The notes beneath the pieces are model-generated. The model was not told where the DNA came from and searched no databases. It saw nothing but the letters and a program-made list of their open reading frames with translations. From NCED01 sp035493955 (GTDB lineage: Bacteria; Pseudomonadota; Alphaproteobacteria; Caulobacterales; Caulobacteraceae): a stretch of DNA of 64,000 nucleotides. How positions within the stretch are numbered: position 1 is the first letter of the stretch; every line of letters begins with the position of its first letter. The position numbers were made by a program, and so were the translations under genes. This document shows, piece after piece, positions 1 through 9,138 of this stretch. The stretch covers positions 186,001 to 250,000 of the forward strand of contig DATJHI010000006.1 in NCBI GenBank assembly GCA_035493955.1. The letters run 5' to 3'.

Positions 1-50
1 GCCCCCTATCGAAAGCGCGACAATCAGCCTTGCCCGACGACGCACCCTCC

Positions 51-2264
51 ATGATCGAAGCTGAAGCCCTCACCACCGAGCTGCCCGGCGCACGGCCGCG
101 GCCGGCTGCTTCGGGCCTGGAGCTGGACGAGGCCCTGCTGGCCTCGCCGGAGCGCTTCTTCAACCGTGAGCTCTCCTGGCTGGCGTTCAACCGCCGGGTG
201 ATGGAGGAGAGCGAGAATCCCCGCCACCCGCTGATGGAGCGGCTGCGGTTCCTGTCGATCTCGGCCAACAATCTGGACGAGTTCTACATGGTGCGCGTCG
301 CCGGCCTGCAGGGCCAGGTGCGCGAGGGCGTGCGGGTGGTCAGCCAGGACGGGCTGAGCCCCTATGACCAGCTGATCCGCATCACCGCCGGCGCCGCCGA
401 ACTGATGCAGGCCCAGGCCGAGCACTGGCTGATCCTGCGCAAGCTGCTGGCGGCCGAGAAGATCGTCGTGGTCGAGCCGGGAGAAGTGCGCAAGAACGAG
501 CGCGAACGGCTGGAGCAGGTGTTCCTCGACCAGCTGTTCCCGGTGCTTACGCCCCTGGCCATCGACCCGGCCCACCCCTTCCCGTTCATCCCCAACCTTG
601 GCTTTTCCCTGGCCCTGAAGCTGCGCCGGCGCTCGGACGGACGCCCGCTCTACGCCCTGGTGCCGGTGCCCACCCAGGTCGACCGTTTCTGGCCGCTGAA
701 CGATCGCGCCGCCCGCAACGGCGAGCGCCGGTTCATCGCCCTCGAGGCCCTGGTGTCGATGTTCCTCGACCACCTGTTCCCCGGCTGCGACCTCGAGGCG
801 CAAGGGGTGTTCCGGGTGCTGCGCGACAGCGACGTGGAGATCGAAGAAGAGGCCGAGGACCTGGTCCGCGAGTGGGAAGCGCTGTTGCGGCAGCGCCGCA
901 TGGGCGTGGTGGTCAGCGTGGCGATCGAAGCCTCGATGCCGACGGACCTGCGCGAGTTCATCATCCACAACCTGAACGCCGAGCCCCAGGACGTGGTGAC
1001 AGTGAGCGGCATGCTGGGCCTGAACCAGCTGTCCAAGCTGATCCCCCCCGACCGGCCCGACCTGAAGTTCCCGCCTTACGAGCCGCGCTTTCCCGAGCGG
1101 ATCCGCGACCAGGGCGGCGACGTGTTCGCGGCCATCCGGGAAAAGGACATCCTGGTCCACCACCCCTACGAGAGCTTCGACGTGGTGGTGCAGTTCCTGC
1201 GCCAGGCGGCCGCCGATCCCAACGTCCTGGCCATCAAGCAGACCCTGTACCGGACCAGCTCCGACAGCCCCATCGTGGCGGCCCTGATCGAGGCGGCCGA
1301 CCACGGCAAGAACGTCACCGCCCTGGTCGAGATCAAGGCGCGGTTCGACGAGGCCGCCAACCTGAAATGGGCCCGCGACCTGGAACGGGCCGGGGTCCAC
1401 GTCGTGTTCGGCTTCGTCGAGTACAAGACCCACGCCAAGCTGTCGCTGGTGGTGCGGCGGGAGGGTTCGGGCCTGGCGACCTACTGCCACTTCGGCACCG
1501 GCAACTACCATCCGGTCACGGCCAAGGTTTACACCGACCTGTCCCTGTTCACCTGCGTCCCCGCGTTCGGGCGGGATTCGAACCGGCTGTTCAACTACAT
1601 CACCGGCTATGCCGAGCCCGAGGACCTGGAGAAGCTCGCCTTCTCGCCGATCAACCTCAAGTCAAAGCTGATCGGGTGGATCGCCCAGGAGGCGGACAAC
1701 GCCCGCGCCGGGAAGCCGGCGGCGATCTGGGCCAAGCTGAACTCCCTGGTCGATCCGGAGATCACCGACGCCCTCTACCGGGCCAGCCAGGCCGGGGTGC
1801 GGATCGAGCTGGTCGTGCGCGGCATCTGCTGCCTGCGTCCCGGGGTGAAGGGGCTGTCGGAGAACATCACCGTCAAGAGCATCGTCGGCCGTTTCCTGGA
1901 GCACGGGCGGATCGTCTGTTTCGCCAACGGCGAAGTCATGCCGAGCCCCCGGGCGCGGGTGTTCATCTCCTCGGCCGACTGGATGCCCCGCAACCTGGAC
2001 CGACGGATCGAGTCCCTGGCGCCGATCGAGAACCCGACGGTGCACCAGCAGGTTCTGAACCAGATCATGGTCGCCAACTTGAATGACGAGGCGCAAAGCT
2101 GGTACCTGCAGCCCGACGGCGGCTATCTGCGTTATGATCTCCACGGAGACCGCCAGCCATTCTCGGCGCACGACTATTTCATGACCAATCCCAGTCTTTC
2201 CGGTCGCGGACGCAGTGTCAAAAACCTCCCTCGCGCCTTCGATCATGTGGGTCCCCGCCGATAA
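51..2264 (+). CDS. ppk: Polyphosphate kinase 1
   Basis: Reversibly polymerises the terminal phosphate of ATP into inorganic polyphosphate, a stress and phosphate reserve in the cytoplasm. From the ATG at 51 it is 737 residues, normal for Ppk1. The N-terminal signature FNRELSWLAFN is at about residues 37-47. The autophosphorylated histidine is expected in THAK at about residue 461 (codon at 1431), followed by the CHFGTGNYHP phospholipase-D-like segment. An in-frame TTG at 30 is an alternative start. In another frame a TGA at 52-54 overlaps the ATG as ATGA, so bases 1-54 could be the tail of an upstream gene cut off by the window edge. The gene overlaps the following phosphatase gene by about 20 bases, suggesting coupled synthesis of polyphosphate-making and polyphosphate-degrading enzymes. 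Confidence 0.95.
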   Translation: MIEAEALTTELPGARPRPAASGLELDEALLASPERFFNRELSWLAFNRRVMEESENPRHPLMERLRFLSISANNLDEFYMVRVAGLQGQVREGVRVVSQDGLSPYDQLIRITAGAAELMQAQAEHWLILRKLLAAEKIVVVEPGEVRKNERERLEQVFLDQLFPVLTPLAIDPAHPFPFIPNLGFSLALKLRRRSDGRPLYALVPVPTQVDRFWPLNDRAARNGERRFIALEALVSMFLDHLFPGCDLEAQGVFRVLRDSDVEIEEEAEDLVREWEALLRQRRMGVVVSVAIEASMPTDLREFIIHNLNAEPQDVVTVSGMLGLNQLSKLIPPDRPDLKFPPYEPRFPERIRDQGGDVFAAIREKDILVHHPYESFDVVVQFLRQAAADPNVLAIKQTLYRTSSDSPIVAALIEAADHGKNVTALVEIKARFDEAANLKWARDLERAGVHVVFGFVEYKTHAKLSLVVRREGSGLATYCHFGTGNYHPVTAKVYTDLSLFTCVPAFGRDSNRLFNYITGYAEPEDLEKLAFSPINLKSKLIGWIAQEADNARAGKPAAIWAKLNSLVDPEITDALYRASQAGVRIELVVRGICCLRPGVKGLSENITVKSIVGRFLEHGRIVCFANGEVMPSPRARVFISSADWMPRNLDRRIESLAPIENPTVHQQVLNQIMVANLNDEAQSWYLQPDGGYLRYDLHGDRQPFSAHDYFMTNPSLSGRGRSVKNLPRAFDHVGPRR

Positions 2265-3744
2265 GGCGGCCAGCCGCGACCTTGCGGTCATCGACGTCGG
2301 CTCCAATTCGGTCCGCCTGGTGCTCTACCGGGTCGAGGGCCGGGCGATCTGGACCGTGTTCAACGAAAAGGTGCTGGCCGGCCTAGGGCGCGACCTGACC
2401 GAGACCGGCCGCCTGTCCCCCGCCGGCGCCCAGGCGGCGCTGTCGGCCCTGCGCCGGTTCCGCGCCGTGCTGGACGGGGTGCGTCCGGCCGACATCTACA
2501 CCGCGGCCACGGCCGCCGTGCGCGAGGCCAAGGACGGACCGGCCTTCGTCGAGCGGGTGCGCCGCGACACCGGGCTGAAGCTGCGGGTGCTCACGGGGGA
2601 ACAGGAGGCCCGGCTTTCGGCCCTCGGGGTCAGCGCGGGCCAGCCCCGCGCCGAAGGGGTGGTGGGCGACCTCGGCGGTTTCAGCCTGGAGCTGATCCGG
2701 CTGAGCAAGGGCAAGCCTAAGGCCGGCGCGACCCTTCCCCTCGGGCCCTTCGCCCTCGGGGCGCCGGACCATTTCGACCCCCACGCGATCCGGGCGGCGG
2801 TGGAGCGCGAACTGGCCCGCGTGGACAAGAGCTACGCCGGCGCCAATTTCTACGCCGTCGGCGGCGCCTGGCGGAACATCGCCCTGCTGCACATGAGCCT
2901 GAGCGACTATCCCCTGAGGATCGTGCACCAGTACGAGCTCGGGGCGCGCGAGGCCTTGGAAACGGCGCAGCTGGTGGCCCGCCAGTCGCGCAGCTCCCTG
3001 GAACGGATCGTCGGGGTGTCGAAGAAGCGCTCCGAGACCCTGCCCTATGCGGCCCTGGTGCTGGAGGGGCTGATCGAGCGGTTGGGCTTCTCGCGGGTGG
3101 TGATCTCTGCTTACGGCCTGCGCGAGGGCCTGATCCTGGACGCCATGCCCGAGACGGTGCGGGCGCTCGACCCCCTGGTCGAGGGCTGCGCAGCGCTGGG
3201 CGCGCGCCAGGGAGCGGCCGAACAGCTTGGGCCGGCCTTGGAGGCCTGGCTGGCCCCGTTCTGGCGCAAGCTCGAACCGGCGTTCGAGACGGGACGCGAG
3301 GCGGTCCTGCTGGCGGCGGCCTGTCGCCTGGCCGACCTGGGCGCCCGGCTGCACCCCGACCACCGGGCCCAGATGGTGTTCGACCAGGTGCTGCGGGCCC
3401 CCGTTGCCGGCGTCAACCATCAGGAGCGCGCCTTCCTGGCCGCCGCCCTGCACAGCCGCCACACCGGCCAGCCGCCGCCCGAGCCCGAGACCCTGGGCCG
3501 GCTGCTGTCGCCCGAGCTGGCCCAGCGCGCCCGCACCCTGGGCCTGGCCATGCGCCTGGGCTGCGACCTGTCGGGACGCAGCCCGCCCCTGCTGGGGGCG
3601 GCGGCCCTGACCCTGGAGAAGGGCTTTGCGGTGCTGACCGCCGAGGGACGCAACGCCAACCTGCTGCTGGGCGAACAGACCACCCGGCGCCTCGCCGCCC
3701 TGGCCCAGGCCCTCGACCTCGAACCGAAGATCAAGACGTCCTAG
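2245..3744 (+). CDS. ppx: Ppx/GppA family phosphatase (exopolyphosphatase-like)
   Basis: Predicted to hydrolyse terminal phosphates from polyphosphate and/or pppGpp. It has the actin-like/ASKHA nucleotide-binding motif DVGSNSVRLVLYR near the N-terminus and a second glycine-rich segment VVGDLGGFSLELI, with an HD-like helical C-terminal half. It is 499 residues from the ATG at 2245; a GTG at 2215 would add ten residues. It starts inside the end of ppk, the classic ppk-ppx arrangement. A second family member lies at 39887-41026, so the two probably divide exopolyphosphatase and pppGpp work. This one is the better exopolyphosphatase candidate because of its ppk linkage, which is inference. Confidence 0.9.
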   Translation: MWVPADKAASRDLAVIDVGSNSVRLVLYRVEGRAIWTVFNEKVLAGLGRDLTETGRLSPAGAQAALSALRRFRAVLDGVRPADIYTAATAAVREAKDGPAFVERVRRDTGLKLRVLTGEQEARLSALGVSAGQPRAEGVVGDLGGFSLELIRLSKGKPKAGATLPLGPFALGAPDHFDPHAIRAAVERELARVDKSYAGANFYAVGGAWRNIALLHMSLSDYPLRIVHQYELGAREALETAQLVARQSRSSLERIVGVSKKRSETLPYAALVLEGLIERLGFSRVVISAYGLREGLILDAMPETVRALDPLVEGCAALGARQGAAEQLGPALEAWLAPFWRKLEPAFETGREAVLLAAACRLADLGARLHPDHRAQMVFDQVLRAPVAGVNHQERAFLAAALHSRHTGQPPPEPETLGRLLSPELAQRARTLGLAMRLGCDLSGRSPPLLGAAALTLEKGFAVLTAEGRNANLLLGEQTTRRLAALAQALDLEPKIKTS

Positions 3745-3753
3745 ATCCGCCCG

Positions 3754-4656
3754 TCACCGCAGCACCCCGGCCCGCCACAGCCGCCAGGCCAGGCCGGGGG
3801 CCGCCAGCAGCGGAAACCGCCGCCGCCACGGGGTGACCTCGACCTTGAAGCCGGTGTGTCGCTCGATCTTCCAGGCCGCGTAGTCGGCCGCCCCCTGGAA
3901 GGTGAACACCGCCTTGGCCAACCGCAGCACCGTCAACGGCTTGCCCAGGCCCCGGCGCAGGCGCCAGGCCGCGCGAGCGCGCCGCCGCTCCCCTTCGGTC
4001 AGCCGGGGCTGCAGCGTCCCCGCCGGACCCTCGCCTTCGAACGCCACCCCCGCCGCGGTCCAGGCCAGGGGCAGAAGGGCGGCGTAGCGGGGATCGCTTC
4101 CGCCCAGGATGGCGCGTTCACGTCCCTTGGGCTCGATACGCAGGTCGGCGGCGTAGGTCTGGCTGAACAGAGTGTTCCAGAAGGCGGCGGCCGGTCCCGC
4201 CTGCGGCCCCAGCCGCGCCGCCCACCAGCCGGCCGTGGCGGCGGCGCGAACCACCGACTCCACCGCATCGGCGTGGGCGGCCGCATCGCGGCTCCAGACC
4301 AGGGCCGCCGGTTGGGCGAAGCGGGCCCAGACGCTGATGTCGAGGCCGGCGCGGCCGGCGAGGCGGCGGAACTGGTCGGGCCGCAGGATGGCGGCCTTCG
4401 CCCGCAGCCGCCGCCCCGCAACCGTCAGTTCGAGATATTCGACGGTGGGAGGCAGCCAGGCGCTGGGCCGTTCGGCAAGGACGTAGAAGTCGAGCACTCC
4501 GTCCAGGTCGCCGGTCCTGAGACCGCTGCCGTAGAACAGCACCGCCGTCGTCGCGGGGCCGCCGCGTTTCGCCAGCTCGGCGGCGAAGACGGCGACCTCC
4601 TCTGCGACCGGGCGGGCGAGCTCGGCCTCGACGAACGCCCGCAGCGCCGCGGTCAT
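3754..4656 (-). CDS. Tam41-like nucleotidyltransferase-fold protein
   Basis: 300 residues. The segment FYGSGLRTGDLDGVLDFYVL (residues 41-60) has the GSG...D-x-D layout of the nucleotidyltransferase fold and resembles Tam41/Mmp37, the mitochondrial phosphatidate cytidylyltransferase that makes CDP-diacylglycerol. The C-terminal half is helical and basic, with no clear transmembrane span, consistent with a peripheral membrane enzyme. Its start codon overlaps the stop of the upstream lipid kinase gene as ATGA (4653-4656), so the pair is translationally coupled: a kinase that could make phosphatidate followed by an enzyme that could use it. The Tam41 assignment rests on the motif and context only; an unrelated nucleotidyltransferase is possible. 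Confidence 0.6.
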   Translation of the reverse strand: MTAALRAFVEAELARPVAEEVAVFAAELAKRGGPATTAVLFYGSGLRTGDLDGVLDFYVLAERPSAWLPPTVEYLELTVAGRRLRAKAAILRPDQFRRLAGRAGLDISVWARFAQPAALVWSRDAAAHADAVESVVRAAATAGWWAARLGPQAGPAAAFWNTLFSQTYAADLRIEPKGRERAILGGSDPRYAALLPLAWTAAGVAFEGEGPAGTLQPRLTEGERRRARAAWRLRRGLGKPLTVLRLAKAVFTFQGAADYAAWKIERHTGFKVEVTPWRRRFPLLAAPGLAWRLWRAGVLR

Positions 4657-5696
4657 GGGACGATGAAATCGACGGTCCGGCCGGCCTGCACCCGCACCGT
4701 CCCTCCCGGACCCGGCGCGAAGTGCTCGCCATCGACGATGAAGGCTTGGGTCAGGGCGATGTCGAGCCGATCCGACAGGCCGCTGCGATAGCCGGCCTCG
4801 GCCATCCAGGGTCGCGGCCGGCCGTACATCACCGCCGGCAGGGCCGCGGCCAGGCGCCTGGGCGGGGCGGCGACGTCGAGATAACGCAGGCCGCCCTTCC
4901 CTTCACCCCAGAACGGCCAGAGGCCGAGCATCAGCTTGTGCAGGGTGGTGGCGAGCACCAGGAACCGCGGGCCCCCGATCATGCCGCCATCCGGCCCCGA
5001 CACGCAGATCGGATCGCCCTTCAGCCAGTCGTCGCGCTCGCGGCCGATCACGGTGCGGGCCAGGGCGGAGACCAGGGTGGCGGCGACGCCGGCCCCCTCG
5101 TCCAGATGGCCGTGACGGCGGACGACCCTGAACGACAGCTCCGTCGCGCGGGTGAAGGCCCCGGCGCCGAGGAACATGCCCGAAACCGGCGGATGCGAAC
5201 CGTCGGGCCAGCTGACCTCGAGCACCCGGCGGCGCTCGACCCGGGCGGCGGGAACGCCTGTGCGCGCGAGCCGGGCCAGGGCGCAGATCGTGGCGGGGTC
5301 GGAGCGGCCGGCGCCGACGTCGGCGGCGATCAGATTGGTGGTCCCCGAGGCCAGAACCGCCAGGACGGGCGGTTCGGCGCCATAGGTCTGGGGCAAGGCG
5401 CTCAGGACCTCGCGCACCGTCCCGTCGCCGCCGTCGACCACCACCAGCCCGACCTCGCGCCGGGCGAACTCGCGCAGGGCGTGGACCACCGCGCATGGGG
5501 TCTCCGGCTCGGCGCGAAGGAGATCGGGCTCGGCCAGGGTCCGCCACCACGGATCGGCGGCGCCGCCGCGGTTGCGGCGGCTGAACGGATTGCGCACAAG
5601 GCCTATCCGACCGCCCGGACGGACGGACGGCGGGGGTTCCAGAAGCAGGGTGTCTTCTCGCCGAAGCAATTGCGGGCGCCCTTGATCAATCTTCAC
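4653..5696 (-). CDS. Diacylglycerol kinase family lipid kinase (DAGKc)
   Basis: 347 residues with the hallmarks of the DAGK catalytic domain: RIGLVRNPFSRRN at 30-42, the nucleotide-binding GGDGT at 89-93, and ASGTTNLIAADVG at 116-128. The family phosphorylates diacylglycerol, sphingoid bases or related lipids at the inner membrane. This sequence does not resolve the substrate. Residues 1-30 precede the first family motif, so translation could start somewhat later than the ATG at 5696. The 4-base overlap with the downstream Tam41-like gene suggests a two-step phosphatidate to CDP-lipid route, which is inference. Confidence 0.85.
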   Translation of the reverse strand: MKIDQGRPQLLRREDTLLLEPPPSVRPGGRIGLVRNPFSRRNRGGAADPWWRTLAEPDLLRAEPETPCAVVHALREFARREVGLVVVDGGDGTVREVLSALPQTYGAEPPVLAVLASGTTNLIAADVGAGRSDPATICALARLARTGVPAARVERRRVLEVSWPDGSHPPVSGMFLGAGAFTRATELSFRVVRRHGHLDEGAGVAATLVSALARTVIGRERDDWLKGDPICVSGPDGGMIGGPRFLVLATTLHKLMLGLWPFWGEGKGGLRYLDVAAPPRRLAAALPAVMYGRPRPWMAEAGYRSGLSDRLDIALTQAFIVDGEHFAPGPGGTVRVQAGRTVDFIVP

Positions 5697-5735
5697 AACG
5701 CATCAGCGGCGGGTCGGGTGTCAACCCAAGCCAAA

Positions 5736-6158
5736 TCAGCCGCGCAGGACGGCGGCCCCCGTCATGGGATCGACCAGGGTCACGTTCTCCAGCGCCTGGA
5801 TGCGCCATTCGCCGTCGCGGCGGGTCGCCACGGCCAGGATCAAGGTGTCGACCTGGTGCGGCCCGGCCGGATGCGCCGCGCCGGCGCTGAGCCGCGACCA
5901 GAAATGCAGGATCGCCGCGTCGTCGGAGATCGGATCCACATCGGGCACGTCGATCGCAAGCGTCGAATCCCGGTAGATCGACGCGTGGATGCCGGCGTGG
6001 CCGGCGACGATCCGGTCGACTCCGCGCCAATAGGTCCCGAACCGGTTCACGAACGTCGCGTCGGGATGGAACAGCCGACCGAAGGCCTCCATGTCGTGCG
6101 CGTTCCACGCATCTTGGAAGCGCCTGGTGATTTCCGCCGGACTCGTGCTCTGGGTCAT
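5736..6158 (-). CDS. SgcJ/EcaC-type SnoaL-like (NTF2-fold) protein
   Basis: 140 residues matching the small NTF2/SnoaL fold: an N-terminal helix (ITRRFQDAWNAHDMEAFGRLFHPDATFVN), a W-R-G motif and a closing beta strand DGEWRIQALENVTL. Members bind small ligands or act as minor enzymes, and the name SgcJ/EcaC carries no firm function. No signal peptide. It lies 16 bases after the DUF2141 gene on the same strand and may share its transcript. A second gene of the same type is at 19346-19795. Confidence 0.75.
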   Translation of the reverse strand: MTQSTSPAEITRRFQDAWNAHDMEAFGRLFHPDATFVNRFGTYWRGVDRIVAGHAGIHASIYRDSTLAIDVPDVDPISDDAAILHFWSRLSAGAAHPAGPHQVDTLILAVATRRDGEWRIQALENVTLVDPMTGAAVLRG

Positions 6159-6174
6159 CGCGCTCCGCCCCTGT

Positions 6175-6711
6175 TCAGTTGGAGGCGCCGCCGCCCAGCA
6201 GGTAATGCATGTGGATCTTCACCGTGGTCTCGCCTTCGCCGGCTTCGAACCGGACGGAGGCGAACGAGGGCGCGCTGAGATGGATCGGCGGATTGTTCGA
6301 CAGGCCAAAGCCTTCGGTGGGCAGGCCAAGGACGGTGCGGTTGAACTCGCCGTCGCCGTTCTCGTCGTGGTAGACGGCCACGGCGTAGCCTCCGGGCTTC
6401 GGCACGGCCAGGCAGATCGTCACCGGCCGGGCCTTGAGCTTGACGTGAATGCTGTTGACCTGGGCCTTGCGGACCAGGAACCGCTTGGCGTCATCCGGAT
6501 AGATCTCGACCACGATGTCGCCCTTGGTCGAACGCAGTCCTTCGATCGCCACATTGATGCGCGTTGGTTCACCGTTGCATTGCTCATTCTGAGCGGCGGC
6601 GGGGGATGCGGCGGACGCGGCGGCGATGAGCGCGAGATACGCCAAGGGTCCGGCCCATCGACTTGCCGCCGGATAAACGCTCAAACCACAATCCTCTTCA
6701 TCGGCGCGCAA
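6175..6711 (-). CDS. DUF2141 domain secreted protein
   Basis: 178 residues. The hydrophobic segment GPLAYLALIAAASAASPAAAQ ends in an AxA-type cleavage site, so the protein is probably periplasmic. The mature part carries the DUF2141 pattern: a strand with IEGLRSTKGDIVVEIYPDDAKRF, then PGGYAVAVYHDENGDGEFNR and GLPTEGFGLSNNP. An internal TTG at 6684, with a GAGGA seven bases upstream, would give a more usual leader length and may be the true start. Function of DUF2141 is unknown. It is divergent from the LptFG-type operon across 206 bases in which I see no other feature. Confidence 0.75.
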   Translation of the reverse strand: MRADEEDCGLSVYPAASRWAGPLAYLALIAAASAASPAAAQNEQCNGEPTRINVAIEGLRSTKGDIVVEIYPDDAKRFLVRKAQVNSIHVKLKARPVTICLAVPKPGGYAVAVYHDENGDGEFNRTVLGLPTEGFGLSNNPPIHLSAPSFASVRFEAGEGETTVKIHMHYLLGGGASN

Positions 6712-6917
6712 CAGTGACCTCGATCAGAACGCGTCCAACCGGCCAGGACAATCGCTTACGCAAAACGCGCGAAATGCTCGTCGCCCCCGAGCAAAGCCGT
6801 TATATCGGCGCCATGGCCTCCGCGTCCAATCCTGCCTCCGCTTCGTATGCCCGCGCCTGAGGCCGGTTCCTTCCGGTTCCGTGGGTCTTTCACGGCCCGC
6901 GCGAGAGGGGTCGCCTG

Positions 6918-7994
6918 ATGGGCGGCGTGCTGTTCCGTTACCTGTCGACCATGCTGCTCAAACGCACCTTCGCCACCCTTCTGGTGCTGGTCGGACTGTT
7001 GCAGGTCGTCGACCTGTTCGACGCCAGCTCGGAGGTGCTGAAACGCGGGCTGGGGATGGGCGGCATCCTCGAATACGAATTCCTGCGCACGCCGGTGATG
7101 ATCGAACAGATCCTGCCGGTGGCCGTGCTGGTCGGCGCCCTCACCTGTTTCACCGGCCTCGCCCGCAACAGCGAGATGGCGGCCTTGAGAGCCACGGGCG
7201 CCACCATCTACCGCATCGTCGCCCTGATGCTGCCGGCGGCCGCCCTGGTGGCGGTCCTGCACTTCCTGATCGCCGACCAGGTTTCGCCGCGGGCCCAACA
7301 GGCCTTCACCGTGTGGTGGAACTCGCACCCGCCGAAGACCCAGGCCGTCGCCACCAAGATCAAGCCGGTATGGTTCCGCACCGGCTCCTACCTGGTCTAC
7401 GCCGAGGGCGCCTCGGCAGACGGGCGGCGGTTGGAGAAGCCGCGCATCTACCGCCGCGAGCCGGGCGGCCGGATGAGCGAGCGGCTGTTGGCCCGCTCCG
7501 CCGCCTTCGGCGTCGACGGCCGCTGGACCTTGGACGGCGTGCAGGAGCTGGACGTGGCGCCGACCTCGCTCAACAACGCCCGGCAAGGCCAACGGGTCTG
7601 GAACGCCGATCTCGACCCGGCCGACGTGGTCACGGTGTTCTCCCCCGAGGAGCGCATCTCCGCGGGCAAGGCGCTGCGGGCGATGACCGGCAACCGGCCC
7701 GCCGACAAGTCGCCCGCCTATTACGCCACGCGCATCCAGCGCGCCCTGGCCGAGCCCTTGGGGGCGCTGGTCATGCTGCTGCTGGCCGCCCCCGCCGCCC
7801 TTGCGCACCAGCGCAACAGCCAGGCCACCCTCTTGATGTTCAGCCTGGCCGCCGGCCTGATGTTCCTGGCCGTCGACGGGGTGCTGACCGCCCTCGGCCA
7901 GACCAATGTGCTTCCGCCCCTGTTGGCCGCCTGGGCCGGACCTGCTCTGTTCGCGGCCCTGGCCGGCGCCGCCCTGGTGCATCTGGAGGGCTGA
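6918..7994 (+). CDS. LptF/LptG family permease
   Basis: 358 residues with the LptFG architecture: two or three membrane helices at the N-terminus, a periplasmic beta-jellyroll-like middle (about 115-265) and three C-terminal helices. Family signatures include RTPVMIEQILPVAVLVGALTCF, LARNSEMAALRATGAT (coupling helix) and FLIADQVSPRAQQAF. In the Lpt system LptF and LptG form the inner-membrane ABC channel that extracts lipopolysaccharide. Here only one such gene is present, without a partner permease, and it heads an operon with an acyltransferase and a nucleotidyltransferase. It may therefore serve a paralogous lipid-export machine rather than canonical LPS export. A GAGAGGGG ribosome-binding site lies just upstream. 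Confidence 0.88.
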   Translation: MGGVLFRYLSTMLLKRTFATLLVLVGLLQVVDLFDASSEVLKRGLGMGGILEYEFLRTPVMIEQILPVAVLVGALTCFTGLARNSEMAALRATGATIYRIVALMLPAAALVAVLHFLIADQVSPRAQQAFTVWWNSHPPKTQAVATKIKPVWFRTGSYLVYAEGASADGRRLEKPRIYRREPGGRMSERLLARSAAFGVDGRWTLDGVQELDVAPTSLNNARQGQRVWNADLDPADVVTVFSPEERISAGKALRAMTGNRPADKSPAYYATRIQRALAEPLGALVMLLLAAPAALAHQRNSQATLLMFSLAAGLMFLAVDGVLTALGQTNVLPPLLAAWAGPALFAALAGAALVHLEG

Positions 7995-7998
7995 CCGC

Positions 7999-9138
7999 AT
8001 GGCGGCGCCGATCGAAATCGTCGAAGTCCTGACCCCGGCCGAGCTGGACCGGTTCGTGCGCCTGCCGCTGCGGCTCAACGCCGGCGACCCGGCCTGGTCG
8101 CCGCCCCTGGTGATGGAGCGCAAAGAGGCGCTGTCGCCCAAGATAAACCCCTTCTTCAAGCACGCAGAGGCGGCCTTCTGGCTGGCGGTCAGGGACGGCC
8201 GCGACGTCGGGCGGATCAGCGCCCAGATCGACCATCTGGCCCCGCCCGATCCGGACGCGCCGTACGGATACTTCGGCATGATCGCGGCCGAGGACGATCC
8301 GGCCGTGTTCGCGGCGCTGTTCGCCGCGGCCGAAACCTGGCTGAAGGCCCGCGGCAAGGTGCGGGCCGTCGGGCCGTTCAACCTGTCGATCAACGAGGAG
8401 ATCGGCCTGCTGGTCGACGGCTTCGACACCCCGCCCATGGTGATGATGGGCCACGATCCCCGCTACGCCGGGCCCCGCATCGAGGCCCAGGGCTACGCCA
8501 AGGAAAAGGACGTCTTCGCCTACATCTGCGACACCACCACCGACGTGCCGCCCGCCGCCCGCCGCCGCCTCGACCGCGGCCCGCCGGCCGGCGTGACCCT
8601 GCGGATGCTGGACCTAAAGCGCTACGACGAGGAGGTCCGGACCCTGACCTCGATCTTCAACGACGCCTGGGCCGGCAACTGGGGCTTCGCGCCCCTGACC
8701 GAGGCGGAGACCGACCACCTTGGCAAGTCGCTGAAGCTGCTGCTGAACCCCCGGCTGTTCTGGTTCGCGGAGGTGGACGGCGAGCCGGTGGGCTTCGGCG
8801 TGGTGCTGCCCAACCTGAACGAGGCGGTGCGCGACCTGAACGGCGAACTCTTCCCCTTCGGCATCGTCAAGCTGCTGTGGCGGCTGAAGGTGGCCGGGGT
8901 GAAGAGCGGGCGCCTGCCGCTGATGGGGATCCGGCGCTCGGCCTATTCAAGTGTCCGTGGGGCCATGTTGCCGTTCCTCATCATCGACAACCTGCGGCGC
9001 GAGGCGCTGAAGCTCGGGATCACCAAGGTCGAGATGTCCTGGATCCTCGAAGACAATCTGCCGATGCGCCGGATCATCGAGGCGGTGGGCGGCGAGCGCT
9101 ACAAGACCTATCGGCTCTACGGCAAGGCCCTGGATTGA
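7999..9138 (+). CDS. GNAT-fold N-acyltransferase of the dATP-pyrophosphohydrolase-annotated type
   Basis: 379 residues from the ATG at 7999, four bases after the permease stop. The N-terminus (FVRLPLRLNAGDPAWSPPL, then NPFFKHAEAAFWLA and DVGRISAQID) and the C-terminal GNAT-like end (ILEDNLPMRRIIEAVGG) match a proteobacterial family often auto-named dATP pyrophosphohydrolase without evidence. The fold points to acyl-CoA or acyl-ACP dependent N-acylation. The bacterial ceramide synthase of Caulobacter crescentus is also a GNAT-superfamily protein encoded in a sphingolipid cluster, so a ceramide synthase-like role is a reasonable hypothesis given the neighbouring LptFG-type permease. I cannot confirm orthology from sequence alone. 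Serine palmitoyltransferase is not in this window. Confidence 0.75.
   Translation: MAAPIEIVEVLTPAELDRFVRLPLRLNAGDPAWSPPLVMERKEALSPKINPFFKHAEAAFWLAVRDGRDVGRISAQIDHLAPPDPDAPYGYFGMIAAEDDPAVFAALFAAAETWLKARGKVRAVGPFNLSINEEIGLLVDGFDTPPMVMMGHDPRYAGPRIEAQGYAKEKDVFAYICDTTTDVPPAARRRLDRGPPAGVTLRMLDLKRYDEEVRTLTSIFNDAWAGNWGFAPLTEAETDHLGKSLKLLLNPRLFWFAEVDGEPVGFGVVLPNLNEAVRDLNGELFPFGIVKLLWRLKVAGVKSGRLPLMGIRRSAYSSVRGAMLPFLIIDNLRREALKLGITKVEMSWILEDNLPMRRIIEAVGGERYKTYRLYGKALD

Noticed and set aside
3856..6278. Long plus-strand reading frames (about 310 and 518 residues) opposite the nucleotidyltransferase and lipid kinase genes
   Set aside because: They are Gly/Gln/Arg-rich with no domain pattern and lie exactly opposite genes with clear motifs; such frames are expected in very GC-rich DNA.
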